This document shows positions 34,301 to 43,454 of a stretch of DNA of 50,591 nucleotides, one piece after another. Location: positions 1-50,591 of the forward strand of contig CAMJML010000024.1 in NCBI GenBank assembly GCA_946407015.1. Direction: 5' to 3'. A program made the translations under genes and the position numbers. The notes under the pieces are model-generated. The model saw nothing but the letters and a program-made list of their open reading frames with translations. It did no database searches and was not told where the DNA came from. Position 1 is the first letter of the stretch. Every line of letters begins with the position of its first letter. Origin of the DNA: an uncultured Selenomonadales bacterium. GTDB taxonomy: Bacteria > Bacillota > Negativicutes > DSM-1736 > Dendrosporobacteraceae.

Positions 34301-35057
34301 ATTGTCCGAAAATTTCCCGGAAAAAGTCTTTCATGGCTTCAAAAGAGCGCTTATCGACTTGTCGATGATAGGTAGGGGAACTGGGATTGGTAAAATTATG
34401 TGCCGCACCGCTGTAGATATTTAGCTGCCAGTCGACACCGGCTTTACGCATTTCATTTTCAAATGCGGTTACCTGGGCTGGTGGAACAACAGGGTCATCA
34501 GCGCCATGCAGCACCAGGACGCTGGTGTGGATTTTGCTGGAATCTCTAACTGCGTCCAGATTGCCATGGAAACTCACGACACCGGCGATATCAGCGCCGC
34601 TGCGTGCCAGCTCCAAAACGGTCATGCCACCAAAACAGTAACCGATTGCCCCAAGTTTTTCCGCATTAGTTAAAGGATAATTCCGCAGTACGTCCAGGCC
34701 GGCTGCTGCCCGCAACTGTAAGAGACTGCGATCGGCTTTTAGTTCTCCCGAAATTCTAGCAGCTTCTTTACTGTCTGCCGGACGGAGGTTTTTGCCATAG
34801 ATATCGGCAGCAAAAGCAACATAGCCCAAACTGGCTAACTGTTGTGCCCGGGCTCTAACATAAGGACCCATGCCGAACCAGTCGTGGACGACCAGTATGC
34901 CCGGCCGCTTGCCTTTGATGGAATCATCATAAGCCAGATAGCCTTCCATGACCGTATTGCCTTGCTGATATTCGATGGTCTCGCCACGGATTTGAGCGGA
35001 AATGGTCGCTGTACAGAGGAGCGAGAAGACCATCATGAGAACAACGAGAATGCGCAT
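34299..35057 (-). CDS. Secreted dienelactone hydrolase family protein
   Basis: A 252-residue alpha/beta hydrolase with a signal peptide (MRILVVLMMVFSLLCTATISA). The triad of the family is present: nucleophile Cys141 in IGYCFGG, Asp in HGADDPVVP, and His in GAAHNF. The HDWFGM segment is typical. The enzyme hydrolyses ester or lactone bonds; the natural substrate is not evident. Secretion is unusual compared with cytoplasmic members but common in diderm bacteria. The start follows an AAGGAGG-type site (reverse of cctcctt near 35063-35071). It stands alone, divergent from the envelope operon. Confidence 0.87.
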   Translation of the reverse strand: MRILVVLMMVFSLLCTATISAQIRGETIEYQQGNTVMEGYLAYDDSIKGKRPGILVVHDWFGMGPYVRARAQQLASLGYVAFAADIYGKNLRPADSKEAARISGELKADRSLLQLRAAAGLDVLRNYPLTNAEKLGAIGYCFGGMTVLELARSGADIAGVVSFHGNLDAVRDSSKIHTSVLVLHGADDPVVPPAQVTAFENEMRKAGVDWQLNIYSGAAHNFTNPSSPTYHRQVDKRSFEAMKDFFREIFGQ

Positions 35058-35209
35058 GCTCTTGCCTCCTTAGTGATAACGATTGTCTACTATGTTGTTT
35101 TCCAGCATCGATGTCCTTTTCCTGCCAGGCGTCGAAGGATGATGTGTTTTTTTAGAGACAGATTTAGCGCTCCCCGGTGTTCTTTCATTTTATTTTCAGA
35201 ATCACAATT

Positions 35210-35215
35210 TATACT
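35210..35215 (+). promoter_or_regulatory. Possible -10 of the envelope-modification operon
   Basis: TATACT about 58 bp before the YdjC-family start. No good -35 is seen, which would be consistent with activation by a regulator such as the OmpR-type one in the same operon. Confidence 0.35.
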
Positions 35216-35272
35216 GGGGTACAAAGATCAGCAACGTTAGCCGTGAATTCGAAGGCAAGACAGGAGAGTTTG

Positions 35273-36127
35273 ATGATGAAACAACTTATTGTGAATGGTG
35301 ATGATTTCGGCCTTCATCCGAGTGTTAATGAAGGCATTATTGCAAGTCATGTGGGGGGCTGTTTAACCAGTACAACCATTATGGCCGGCGGCAATGCTTT
35401 TGACCATGCGGTTTCGCTGGCTAAGCAGTATCCCGGCTTAGGGATAGGGGTCCACCTTGCCCTGGTGGGAACAAGCCCTGTAGCACGGGGAAACATTCCA
35501 ACTTTACTGACCCGGAATGGAACCTTATATTCGAACTATCTGGAATTTACGGCCCATTATCTCCAGGGAAAAATCGCGAAGGATCACATTTATTACGAAC
35601 TGTGGTGCCAGATGCAGAAAGTTGTCGGACAAGGGATTGCCATATCCCATATTGACAGCCATCAGCATCTGCATGTTTTGCCGGGAATGGCGGAAATAAT
35701 CAGCCGGATAGCCCGGGAGTTTCATATTGAAAAAATTAGAATTCCGGCAGAAGGCATCGGGTTTGCAGGACCTGTTCAGGTGAGCTTAGGCCGGGTAGCG
35801 GCCCGGGCTGTTTTAACCGCTTGCTCGCGGCTGGCCAAGCGTTATTACCGGAGACAGGGCTTCATCGCGCCCGAACACTTTTATGGCATGCTGGCCGGCG
35901 GTGCTATGAGCCGGACACTGCTGCAATATATTATTGCCCGGTTACCGGAGGGGGTTTCGGAAATCATGGTGCATCCCGGCTTAAGCACAAAAGAATTGGC
36001 TGGCAGTTTTACCTGGGGCTATCATTGGCAAGAGGAAATGGAAGCCTTACGCAGCCAGGAAGTGCTGGATCTGATTCAGGCCAGCGAAGTTCAGCTTATC
36101 AATTACCGGGAGTTTATCCCTGAATGA
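35273..36127 (+). CDS. YdjC-family (ChbG/HpnK/NaxD-like) carbohydrate deacetylase
   Basis: A 284-residue metal-dependent deacetylase. The metal-site residues are visible: GDDFGLH (Asp11), HIDSHQHLHV, and the late MVHPG. It removes acetyl groups from N-acetyl sugars; family member NaxD of Francisella deacetylates undecaprenyl-P-GalNAc before its transfer to lipid A, and HpnK acts on hopanoids. Followed directly by a lipid-linked GT2 and ArnT-like transferases, the NaxD-type role is the best inference here. The frame is open to 35177, but AGGAG 6 nt before ATG 35273 fixes the start. First gene of a seven-gene operon. Confidence 0.88.
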   Translation: MMKQLIVNGDDFGLHPSVNEGIIASHVGGCLTSTTIMAGGNAFDHAVSLAKQYPGLGIGVHLALVGTSPVARGNIPTLLTRNGTLYSNYLEFTAHYLQGKIAKDHIYYELWCQMQKVVGQGIAISHIDSHQHLHVLPGMAEIISRIAREFHIEKIRIPAEGIGFAGPVQVSLGRVAARAVLTACSRLAKRYYRRQGFIAPEHFYGMLAGGAMSRTLLQYIIARLPEGVSEIMVHPGLSTKELAGSFTWGYHWQEEMEALRSQEVLDLIQASEVQLINYREFIPE

Positions 36128-36154
36128 CCGTGTACCGTGAAAGGAGTGAACATC

Positions 36155-37129
36155 ATGAAGGTGATTTCCATAGTAGTCCCAGTTTTTAATGAACAAGACA
36201 ATATTCAGATTTTTTACCAAGAAGTCAGAAGAAATATGGAAACAGCGGGCTATCCGTTTGAGTTGATCTTTATTGATGACGGTTCAAGCGACCGGACGGT
36301 TATCCTTCTCGATAAACTGACCCAGCAAGATCCAAGGGTAAAAGCCCTTGTGCTTGCACGCAACTTTGGCCATCAAATTGCATTGACCTGCGGCTTGGAC
36401 TATGCACAAGGCGATGCTGTGATTACCATGGACGGTGATATGCAGCATCCGCCGGATTTGCTGCCCAGCATGATTCGCAAGTGGGAAGAAGGCTATGAAG
36501 TCGTGCAAACCGTTCGTGTGGATACCGAGGGAGTATCCTGGTTTAAAAAAAGCTCGTCCAGCTTATTTTATCGTTTGATCAATGCGATGTCTGCCGTTCA
36601 TATTATTGAAGGCGGCTCTGATTTTAGACTGCTGGACCGAAAAGCGGTTAATACTTTTCAACGCTTTAAGGAGAAAGCGCGCTTTATCCGTGGCATTATT
36701 GGCGATATGGGGTACCGTCAGGCCCAAATTGAATTTGTGGCCCATGAGCGTTTTGCCGGTACATCAAAGTTTTCATTGAGAAAAATGGTTTCCTTTGCGC
36801 TGAACGGGATTACAGCCTATTCAACGTTACCGCTGCGATTTGCTTTTTATCTTGGTTTATTTCTTGGCTTGATCAGTTTTTTCTTAACGCTTGATGTTGT
36901 CTATATCAAACTGTTTACAACAGAAGCGGTTCCTGGCTGGGCTACGATAGCCGCCAGTGTACTGATGCTGGGCGGGCTTCAACTGGCCGGTATCGGGATT
37001 ATCGGGGAATATATCGGCAGGATTTTTGAAGAAGTCAAGCAACGGCCGCTCTATTGGGTGCGTGAAGAACTAAGAAGCAAGGATCAGCTTTTACCCCAAA
37101 AGGAGAAGCGAACCTCAACTGCATGCTGA
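36155..37129 (+). CDS. GT2 glycosyltransferase (ArnC/GtrB/FlmF-like, polyprenyl-phosphate sugar synthase)
   Basis: A 324-residue enzyme with a cytoplasmic GT-A domain (VVPVFNEQDNI, IDDGSSDRT, the catalytic MDGDMQHPPD, and GGSDFRLLDR) and two C-terminal membrane spans (about 235-300) that fit the ArnC/GtrB/YfdH group. It would attach a sugar from a nucleotide donor to undecaprenyl phosphate. The start at ATG 36155 has AAAGGAG 8 nt upstream; an earlier GTG is in frame. It lies 27 bp after the YdjC gene. Unlike the shorter synthase at 21698, it has its own membrane anchor. Confidence 0.93.
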   Translation: MKVISIVVPVFNEQDNIQIFYQEVRRNMETAGYPFELIFIDDGSSDRTVILLDKLTQQDPRVKALVLARNFGHQIALTCGLDYAQGDAVITMDGDMQHPPDLLPSMIRKWEEGYEVVQTVRVDTEGVSWFKKSSSSLFYRLINAMSAVHIIEGGSDFRLLDRKAVNTFQRFKEKARFIRGIIGDMGYRQAQIEFVAHERFAGTSKFSLRKMVSFALNGITAYSTLPLRFAFYLGLFLGLISFFLTLDVVYIKLFTTEAVPGWATIAASVLMLGGLQLAGIGIIGEYIGRIFEEVKQRPLYWVREELRSKDQLLPQKEKRTSTAC

Positions 37130-37195
37130 GCTTATGTTTTGCAAGGATTGGTTTCGGCCAGTCATTCATTTTGATAGATGGAAGGAGAACCTGTC

Positions 37196-38125
37196 ATGAA
37201 AGTTTTAGTAACCGGTGGGGCCGGCTTTATTGGCTCGCACATTGTAGATACACTGATTCAGGCTAACATGCAAGTGACTGTGCTGGATAATTTGAGTACC
37301 GGACTCCGGCATCATGTCAATCCGGGAGCCTGGTTTTTTAAGAAGGATATCCGCGATTTGGATATCAAAGAGTGGTTTGTCCAGGAAAAGTTTGATTATG
37401 TTGTGCATCAGGCCGCTCAGACTACGGTTACCCATTCTTTGGCTAATCCGTTCTATGATTGTGACAGCAATATTTTCGGTTTAGTCAACATTCTGGAAGC
37501 CAGCAGGCTGTCCGGGGTAAAAAGAGTGGTATTCGCTTCGAGTGCAGCTGTTTATGGTGATACTGAAACGCTGCCGATTGATGAACACTGCGACAAGAAT
37601 CCGGCATCTTTTTATGGGTTAAGTAAACTGACTGGTGAACGTTATCTGGAGATGTATCACCAGACCTTTGGCTTGGAGTATGTGGCATTGCGTTATGCCA
37701 ATGTATATGGTGACCGTCAGGGGGACAAGGGGGAAGGTGGAGTCATTAGTTTATTTGCCCAAAAGATGTTATCCGGTAAGCCTCTGACTGTTTATGGCGA
37801 TGGCAGTCAAACCCGTGACTTTATTTATGTAAAAGATGTGGCCGCCGCCAACTGCCAAGCCTTGTTTTCCCGTGCCGCCAACCGCAGCTTTAATGTCAGC
37901 ACAGCGACCGAAACCAGCATTCAGGAACTTATCCGCATTTTTAGCCAGCTGATCGATTATAGTCCGGCCGTAGGATATGTGGCTCAGCGGCCTAATGAAA
38001 TACAGCGGTCGGTTTTGAACAATCAGGCAGCTAAGAAAGAACTGCAATGGCAGCCTGCCTATACAGTGCAAACCGGCTTGGGCTTAATGCTTAGAAATCA
38101 ACAGACAAGGGTATCAGCGTCATAA
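37196..38125 (+). CDS. NAD-dependent nucleotide-sugar epimerase (GalE-like SDR)
   Basis: A 309-residue extended short-chain dehydrogenase. The NAD site GGAGFIGSH (about 7-15), the catalytic SSAAVYGD Ser and the YGLSK Tyr-Lys pair (about 142-146) are intact, and the YGDGSQTRDFIYVKD block is typical of UDP-glucose/UDP-GlcNAc 4-epimerases. In this operon, making UDP-GalNAc from UDP-GlcNAc for the GT2 is a plausible job; UDP-glucose epimerisation is equally compatible by sequence. AAGGAG lies 8-10 nt before ATG 37196. Confidence 0.9.
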   Translation: MKVLVTGGAGFIGSHIVDTLIQANMQVTVLDNLSTGLRHHVNPGAWFFKKDIRDLDIKEWFVQEKFDYVVHQAAQTTVTHSLANPFYDCDSNIFGLVNILEASRLSGVKRVVFASSAAVYGDTETLPIDEHCDKNPASFYGLSKLTGERYLEMYHQTFGLEYVALRYANVYGDRQGDKGEGGVISLFAQKMLSGKPLTVYGDGSQTRDFIYVKDVAAANCQALFSRAANRSFNVSTATETSIQELIRIFSQLIDYSPAVGYVAQRPNEIQRSVLNNQAAKKELQWQPAYTVQTGLGLMLRNQQTRVSAS

Positions 38126-38163
38126 CAGTAAAATTTTGGCTGTCCGCTTAGAAAGGATCATTT

Positions 38164-39714
38164 ATGATTGATAAAAAAATGTGCTTGAACCTAGCCTTGA
38201 TTATTGGTGTAGCCTGGTTGCTTTCATTTATTCATCTGGGCAATCTGCCGCTTTTAGATCCTGATGAGCCGGTTTATGCCCAAACAGCGCTAGAAATGCT
38301 GCAGCATCAGGACTTTATTTCACCACGTATTTACGGAAATTTCTGGTATGATAAGCCACCTATGTATTATTGGTTGGTTGCCGCGTCTTTTAAATTATTT
38401 GGGGTCAGTGAGTTTGCGGCCCGGTTCCCGTCGGCTTTGCTGGCAGCAGCGGGGGCCATTTTAATCTATTTATCAGGCAGAAAACTGTTTAATGATCGTG
38501 CCGGCTTGCTGGCAGCACTCATTTTGATAACCAGTCTGGAATATTTCTATTTGAGTCAGGCAGCCGTTACGGATATGACGTTAACCTTTTTCCTAAGCGG
38601 TGCGCTGCTCGCGTTTTTGCACCGAAAATATCTGCTTTTTTATAGCTGTGCAGCGCTTGCTGTTGTTACAAAAGGGCCTGTAGGCCTTGTTTTTTGCGGC
38701 AGTATTGGGTTGCTGTATTTAATCGCTACGAGAAATTTACAACAGTTAAAGCAGATGAAGCTTGTTCGCGGCATCCTGGTATTTTCTGCTCTGGCCGTTC
38801 CCTGGTATGCGGCCATGATCCATTTTCATGGCATGGATTTTGTGAATACTTTTTTGGGGTTTCATAATATTACCCGGTTTTTACAGCCTGAGCATCCGGA
38901 AGGCAGTTTATGGTATTATTATATTCCGGTGCTATTGATCGGTCTTTTTCCCTGGACGCCATTCTTGTTCCAAAGTTTTGGGGCAGCCTATAAAGAGCGG
39001 GGGCAGGTGAAAAATGCGCTGATTTTTTTCATGCTTTGGGCTAGTCTTGTTTTCTTATTTTTTACGTTCTCACAAACCAAGCTGGTTTCCTATATTTTGC
39101 CGATGTATCCTCCGGTAGCCCTTTTGATTGGCTGGTATCTGGATCAGGCTTGGGCTGAGCGGCGTGCATTAGTTTTGAAATGGGGCAGCGGAATACTTAC
39201 GCTTTTGATTGTGTGTATTGAAGCGGGTTTATATGCAGCTGCCAATCATGTCACAGCGGCTGTTCAGCCATTGCTCGCAAAGGCGGCGCTGATTTTTGTG
39301 CTAGTATTGCTTGCAAACTGGGGAATGAGCTACCGGAAGGATTTCCGTGGTGTTATTGTAGTCAATGTGACAGGGATGATGGTTTTTACTTTTTTTCTCA
39401 TGACGCAACTACTGCCGTTCATGGCTCCTTCTTTTCATTCCAAAGAGATTGCGAATGCATTCACCCAAAACTATGACCGGCAGTCACCTGTCTATGTCGC
39501 GAAGTTTTACCGGCCCGGCTTTGCTTTTTATTCCGGCGTTCCGGGAGAAGAATTCAATCCCCTGGAATTGCAGGCGACACTTGCTAAGAATCCTAAAGCA
39601 TACTTCATTGTTCAGAAGAAATACTATGAAAACATGAACCCGGAATTTAAGGAAAATATTAGGGTTATTGCTGCTGTAGAAGATAAGATCTTATTTGTGC
39701 GGGGAAACCCATGA
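38164..39714 (+). CDS. GT39 ArnT/FlmK-like lipid-linked sugar transferase, copy 1
   Basis: A 516-residue GT-C membrane enzyme with about twelve spans and a C-terminal extracytoplasmic domain (about 420-516). The ArnT signature in the first periplasmic loop is present: LLDPDEPVYAQTALEM, then SPRIYGNFWYDKPPMYYW. Such enzymes transfer an amino sugar from undecaprenyl phosphate to lipid A. AAAGGATC-type ribosome site 4-6 nt upstream. The stop overlaps the start of the next GT39 (ATGA), so the two paralogues are translationally coupled. Confidence 0.92.
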   Translation: MIDKKMCLNLALIIGVAWLLSFIHLGNLPLLDPDEPVYAQTALEMLQHQDFISPRIYGNFWYDKPPMYYWLVAASFKLFGVSEFAARFPSALLAAAGAILIYLSGRKLFNDRAGLLAALILITSLEYFYLSQAAVTDMTLTFFLSGALLAFLHRKYLLFYSCAALAVVTKGPVGLVFCGSIGLLYLIATRNLQQLKQMKLVRGILVFSALAVPWYAAMIHFHGMDFVNTFLGFHNITRFLQPEHPEGSLWYYYIPVLLIGLFPWTPFLFQSFGAAYKERGQVKNALIFFMLWASLVFLFFTFSQTKLVSYILPMYPPVALLIGWYLDQAWAERRALVLKWGSGILTLLIVCIEAGLYAAANHVTAAVQPLLAKAALIFVLVLLANWGMSYRKDFRGVIVVNVTGMMVFTFFLMTQLLPFMAPSFHSKEIANAFTQNYDRQSPVYVAKFYRPGFAFYSGVPGEEFNPLELQATLAKNPKAYFIVQKKYYENMNPEFKENIRVIAAVEDKILFVRGNP

Positions 39715-41366
39715 GAAATTTTTTGCGGGAGTACTTCTTGACCCAAACCGGTTATTCAATGTTCGTAATAAGCGTAGCTATATTTATGGCCTCTTTCTGT
39801 TGTTATTTATTTTTCAGTCATGAACTGCCGATCACCGATCCGGTGGAAGCCAATTATGCGCTGACCGCCAAAGAAATGGTATTGACAGCAGATTGGCTGT
39901 CACCACGGATTTACGGCCAAGTGTGGTTTGATAAGCCGGCTTTGTTCTATTGGCTGACAGCCTTAGCTTTTAAACTGCTGGGATTTTCGGATTTGGCGGC
40001 TCGCATTACACCGGCGTTTTTTGCTGCCCTAGGATTAGTGCTGATCTACTGTTTCGTGGCTAAATTGAAGAACCGTTCGACAGCCTTTTTAGCCCTGATG
40101 ATTTTAGGGACATCGCTGGAGTATGGGATTTTGGCCAAACTGGTGATTACCGATATGGTGTTTTTTGTGTTTAACAGTGCAGCCTTGACCAGTTTTTATC
40201 TGGGTTATACTGGCGACAGGCGCTGGTATTACGGGCTGTCGATCAGTCTGGGATTGGCGGTCTTGACCAAAGGACCGGCCGGGTTGGTGGTTCCAGGACT
40301 GATCATCATGGTTTTTCTTGGTTTAGAGCGCAATTGGGCCGAATTAAAAAATTTGTTTACCGGGAAGAGGATGCTGCTTTTTGCAATCATTTCCGTGCCC
40401 TGGTATTTCTTGATGATTAGGCTCTATGGCTATAATTTTTTGACTTCGTTCCTAGGCGTTCATAATTTTCTGCGGGCAACGGTAGCGGAACATCCCAAAG
40501 ATAATGTCAGCTACTACTATTTTGCCATTTTTATGCTCAGTCTGCTGCCCTGGTCTTTTTTAGCGCTTAAAGCGCTGTGGCAAGGGTGGAGGTCCTGGCG
40601 GCGGCAGCCTGCTTTGCTGGAACGGTTTTGCTTTATCTGGACTGCTGGTTACTTCGTATTTTACTCCTTCATGGCGACGAAATATGTCACTTATACTTTT
40701 CCGTTAGTGTTTCCGGCAGCCATTCTTTCGGCTCTTTATTTGGAGAAGCTGGTCCGGCAGGGACATACACAGGCTGTTTTCCGCTGGATCGGCCTGCCGT
40801 TTGCTTTCTTAATGCTAGGCTATCTGGGAGTGGCTGCACGGTATTTAGAAGGTGTCCAACTGGCCGGTACGGTTACAATGTTGTTGCTCATTCTGGCTAT
40901 GGTTGTTTGGACTGTGTGTAAAAGCAGCCTGCCATGGCGGAGCCTGAAGACCCTTTTCCTGGGACAGCTAGCCGCTTATCTGTTGCTTTCCGGAATGGTT
41001 TTTCCTGTCATTACCGACAGCCGGTCCGGTAAAGCTATTGCCGAACAGCTTGCTGAGAAAAAGGATTACCGGATCGGCATGTATCAATTCTATAGTACCT
41101 CAGCAGTGTTTTATAGCGGTCAAGTTGCTGTGAAGCTTCAGCCTCAGCGATCAACAGAGAATCTTGACCGTTTAGACTGGTCGAGCAAATATACCATGCC
41201 GATTCAGACAATCGCCGAATTTGTTCGTCAGGCCGCTTTAGAAGAAACGGTGGTTGTGGTTCAGGACAAAAATAAAGAAGAATTTTTGACCGCAGCACAG
41301 GGTTTAATGCCGAAACTCTTGAGCAGGAGTGAGGGATTGAGTTATTATTATTTCAGCCAAGAATGA
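39711..41366 (+). CDS. GT39 ArnT/FlmK-like lipid-linked sugar transferase, copy 2
   Basis: 551 residues, clearly paralogous to the preceding gene over the whole length (ITDPVEANYALTAKEM; SPRIYGQVWFDKPALFYW; an LTKGPAGLV segment matching VTKGPVGLV). The first-loop DxDE-like motif differs: DPVE rather than DPDE, keeping the Glu but losing one acidic residue. It may use another acceptor or work as a hetero-pair with copy 1. Four-nt overlap with copy 1. The N-terminus has about 18 extra residues. Confidence 0.92.
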   Translation: MRNFLREYFLTQTGYSMFVISVAIFMASFCCYLFFSHELPITDPVEANYALTAKEMVLTADWLSPRIYGQVWFDKPALFYWLTALAFKLLGFSDLAARITPAFFAALGLVLIYCFVAKLKNRSTAFLALMILGTSLEYGILAKLVITDMVFFVFNSAALTSFYLGYTGDRRWYYGLSISLGLAVLTKGPAGLVVPGLIIMVFLGLERNWAELKNLFTGKRMLLFAIISVPWYFLMIRLYGYNFLTSFLGVHNFLRATVAEHPKDNVSYYYFAIFMLSLLPWSFLALKALWQGWRSWRRQPALLERFCFIWTAGYFVFYSFMATKYVTYTFPLVFPAAILSALYLEKLVRQGHTQAVFRWIGLPFAFLMLGYLGVAARYLEGVQLAGTVTMLLLILAMVVWTVCKSSLPWRSLKTLFLGQLAAYLLLSGMVFPVITDSRSGKAIAEQLAEKKDYRIGMYQFYSTSAVFYSGQVAVKLQPQRSTENLDRLDWSSKYTMPIQTIAEFVRQAALEETVVVVQDKNKEEFLTAAQGLMPKLLSRSEGLSYYYFSQE

Positions 41367-41384
41367 GGATGAAGGAGAAAAACA

Positions 41385-42068
41385 ATGCGGATACTGTTAG
41401 CCGAAGATGATGCCAAGCTTGGCAATCTCATTAAACATATGCTGGAAAAATCAGCCATCCAGGTTGACTGGGTGATGCGTGGAGATGAGGCAATCGATTA
41501 TGCGCTGCATTCTCCCTATGATGTCATCATTTTAGACTGGATGATGCCCGGTGCAACCGGTATCGCTGCCTGTGATCAACTGCGTAAGCAAAGTTATCAG
41601 GGGGCTATTCTGATGCTAACGGCGAAAGATGACGTGAGTGACCGGGTGCTGGGGCTGGACACAGGGGCAGACGATTATCTGGTAAAACCGTTTGAATTTG
41701 CCGAACTGCTGGCACGTGTCCGGGCGTTATCCCGCCGCAGTCATGCCAAGATTAAAGAAGATCATATCCAGGTAGGCAATCTGGTTTTGAATCGTACCAC
41801 CCGTATGGTTGAAAGAGGCAGTCAGGAAATCCAGTTGACCGCACGGGAGTTTCAATTACTGGATTTACTGATGCAAAACAGCGGGCACGTAGTCCCGCGG
41901 GAAGTAATTTTGGACCGGATTTGGGGATTGGATGCGAATGTATCTTCGAATAATCTGGATGCCTATGTGCGCCTGCTGCGGAAAAAAGTCAGCCTGACAA
42001 AAGAAGATGTGGAAATTCAAAATGTCCGCGGACTCGGTTTTAAACTGGAGGCTCATCATGTTCTCTAA
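41385..42068 (+). CDS. OmpR/PhoB-family response regulator
   Basis: A 227-residue regulator with receiver domain (acidic pocket Glu7-Asp8-Asp9, phospho-acceptor Asp51, Lys in LVKPFEF) and a C-terminal winged HTH (LTAREFQLLDLLMQ, VSSNNLDAYVRLLRKK). It is 18 bp after the second GT39 and overlaps the histidine kinase gene by 11 nt. By analogy with PmrA, which controls lipid A amino-sugar genes, it may control this same operon. Confidence 0.95.
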   Translation: MRILLAEDDAKLGNLIKHMLEKSAIQVDWVMRGDEAIDYALHSPYDVIILDWMMPGATGIAACDQLRKQSYQGAILMLTAKDDVSDRVLGLDTGADDYLVKPFEFAELLARVRALSRRSHAKIKEDHIQVGNLVLNRTTRMVERGSQEIQLTAREFQLLDLLMQNSGHVVPREVILDRIWGLDANVSSNNLDAYVRLLRKKVSLTKEDVEIQNVRGLGFKLEAHHVL

Positions 42069-43344
42069 AATCCGCAACCGGTTGACTGTGCTTTATGCAG
42101 GGGTTATGGCCATCTTTTTGCTAACCTTTATTGTCGTAAGCTTTTCGGGTGTACTTTGGGTGCTGCATCGGGAAGAACAGCAGGACATCCGGTCTTTTGC
42201 TGAAGAGGAAGCCCGCGAGCATGTGGCTCTGCTCAAGCAAAAGCAGCTGAAAGAACAGGTGAAAACCGATGACGATGACAACGGTGAGAAGCTGTTTTAT
42301 TATGTATTTGATAAACAAGGCAGGCTGGTTTCCATGGAGGAACCGGATGCTAAACTGCGTCCTAAAATTCAGGATATCATTGGCGATTGGCAAGCAGCCA
42401 ATGGTGAGGGCCGTATTCTGAAATTTCATCTGGAAGACGGGGAACGAGTGGTTGTTATTATGTGCAGCTTGCAAATCTATGACGGCCAGGAGCTTTTGGG
42501 AACGGTTTATGTCGGGGAGGAGATATCCTCCTATTACCAGTTGCTGAAAACATTGCTCATTGTCATGTTTGTTGTCTCAATTCTGTTTTTAGGTGCGGCT
42601 GCCTGGGTCGGCCATTTATTGGCCGGGCGCGCTATGGTTCCCATTACAAAATCATTTAACAGGCAGCGTGAATTTGTGGCCGATGCATCCCATGAGCTGC
42701 GGACTCCGCTCAGTATCCTGCTTACATCGGTAGATGCTGTACAAACCGATGATGGCAACCGGCTGACGGGGTTTTCGGTTCAGGTGCTGGCTGATATGAA
42801 AAGCGAGATCCGGCGGATGACGAAACTGGTTTCCGATTTATTGACCTTGGCGAGGGCAGATGCCGGCGCGAGCAATATTATCAAGGAACGATTTGATCTT
42901 TATACCATTGCAGAACAGATTATCCGCTCTTTTCAGTCTGTGGCCGAGGACAGCCATTTACAACTCCGCTTAGAAAGCATAAGTCCGCTTATGGTTTTTG
43001 CTGATCGTGAGCGTATCAATCAATTACTGCTTATTCTCATGGATAATGCGATTAAGTATACGCCGGCAGGGGGGCGGATTGATGTCAAAATCAGCCGTGT
43101 GACCGGAACGAAGCCGGGTATTATGATGATGGTGCAGGATACGGGGGTCGGGATTTCAACCGAACACTGCAGGCAGATCTTCGAGCGTTTTTACCGGGTT
43201 GATAAGGTCCGGTCCCGTGAAGAAGGCGGAACTGGGATTGGCTTATCCATTGCGAAATGGATTGTCGAGTCTCATGGCGGAACCATCAAGGTGGAAAGTA
43301 CTCCCGGGCAGGGAAGCTCCTTTATTGTAACCTTACCGGGTTAG
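42058..43344 (+). CDS. Sensor histidine kinase
   Basis: A 428-residue membrane kinase, partner of the response regulator. TM1 about 12-34, extracytoplasmic sensor about 35-160, TM2 about 165-187, HisKA with DASHELRTPLS (His212), then HATPase with N-box MDNAIKYTP, DTGVGIS, FERFYRVD and GGTGIGLSIAK. The sensor loop contains an acidic run (KTDDDDNGE), which could bind cations or cationic peptides as in PhoQ/PmrB, though this is only a resemblance. The frame is open 17 codons earlier inside the regulator gene, but GGAGG precedes ATG 42058. A strong terminator follows. Confidence 0.95.
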   Translation: MFSKIRNRLTVLYAGVMAIFLLTFIVVSFSGVLWVLHREEQQDIRSFAEEEAREHVALLKQKQLKEQVKTDDDDNGEKLFYYVFDKQGRLVSMEEPDAKLRPKIQDIIGDWQAANGEGRILKFHLEDGERVVVIMCSLQIYDGQELLGTVYVGEEISSYYQLLKTLLIVMFVVSILFLGAAAWVGHLLAGRAMVPITKSFNRQREFVADASHELRTPLSILLTSVDAVQTDDGNRLTGFSVQVLADMKSEIRRMTKLVSDLLTLARADAGASNIIKERFDLYTIAEQIIRSFQSVAEDSHLQLRLESISPLMVFADRERINQLLLILMDNAIKYTPAGGRIDVKISRVTGTKPGIMMMVQDTGVGISTEHCRQIFERFYRVDKVRSREEGGTGIGLSIAKWIVESHGGTIKVESTPGQGSSFIVTLPG

Positions 43345-43354
43345 GAATCCGGAA

Positions 43355-43395
43355 ATGGATATTCAAGCGGTTTAGACTTGAGTATCCATTTTTTT
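43355..43395 (+). terminator. Terminator of the envelope-modification operon
   Basis: ATGGATATTCAAG (43355-43367) pairs with CTTGAGTATCCAT (43377-43389, one wobble), then seven T residues. Confidence 0.85.
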
Positions 43396-43448
43396 GTCAA
43401 AAAAGGGTTGGGTTTACGAAATTTTAACAATATATTCTTAAAAAATGG

Positions 43449-43454
43449 TATAAT
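43449..43454 (+). promoter_or_regulatory. -10 element of the HD-GYP gene
   Basis: TATAAT in an AT-rich stretch about 75 bp before the start; TTAACA at 43424-43429 is a possible -35 but with a long 19-bp spacer. Confidence 0.5.
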
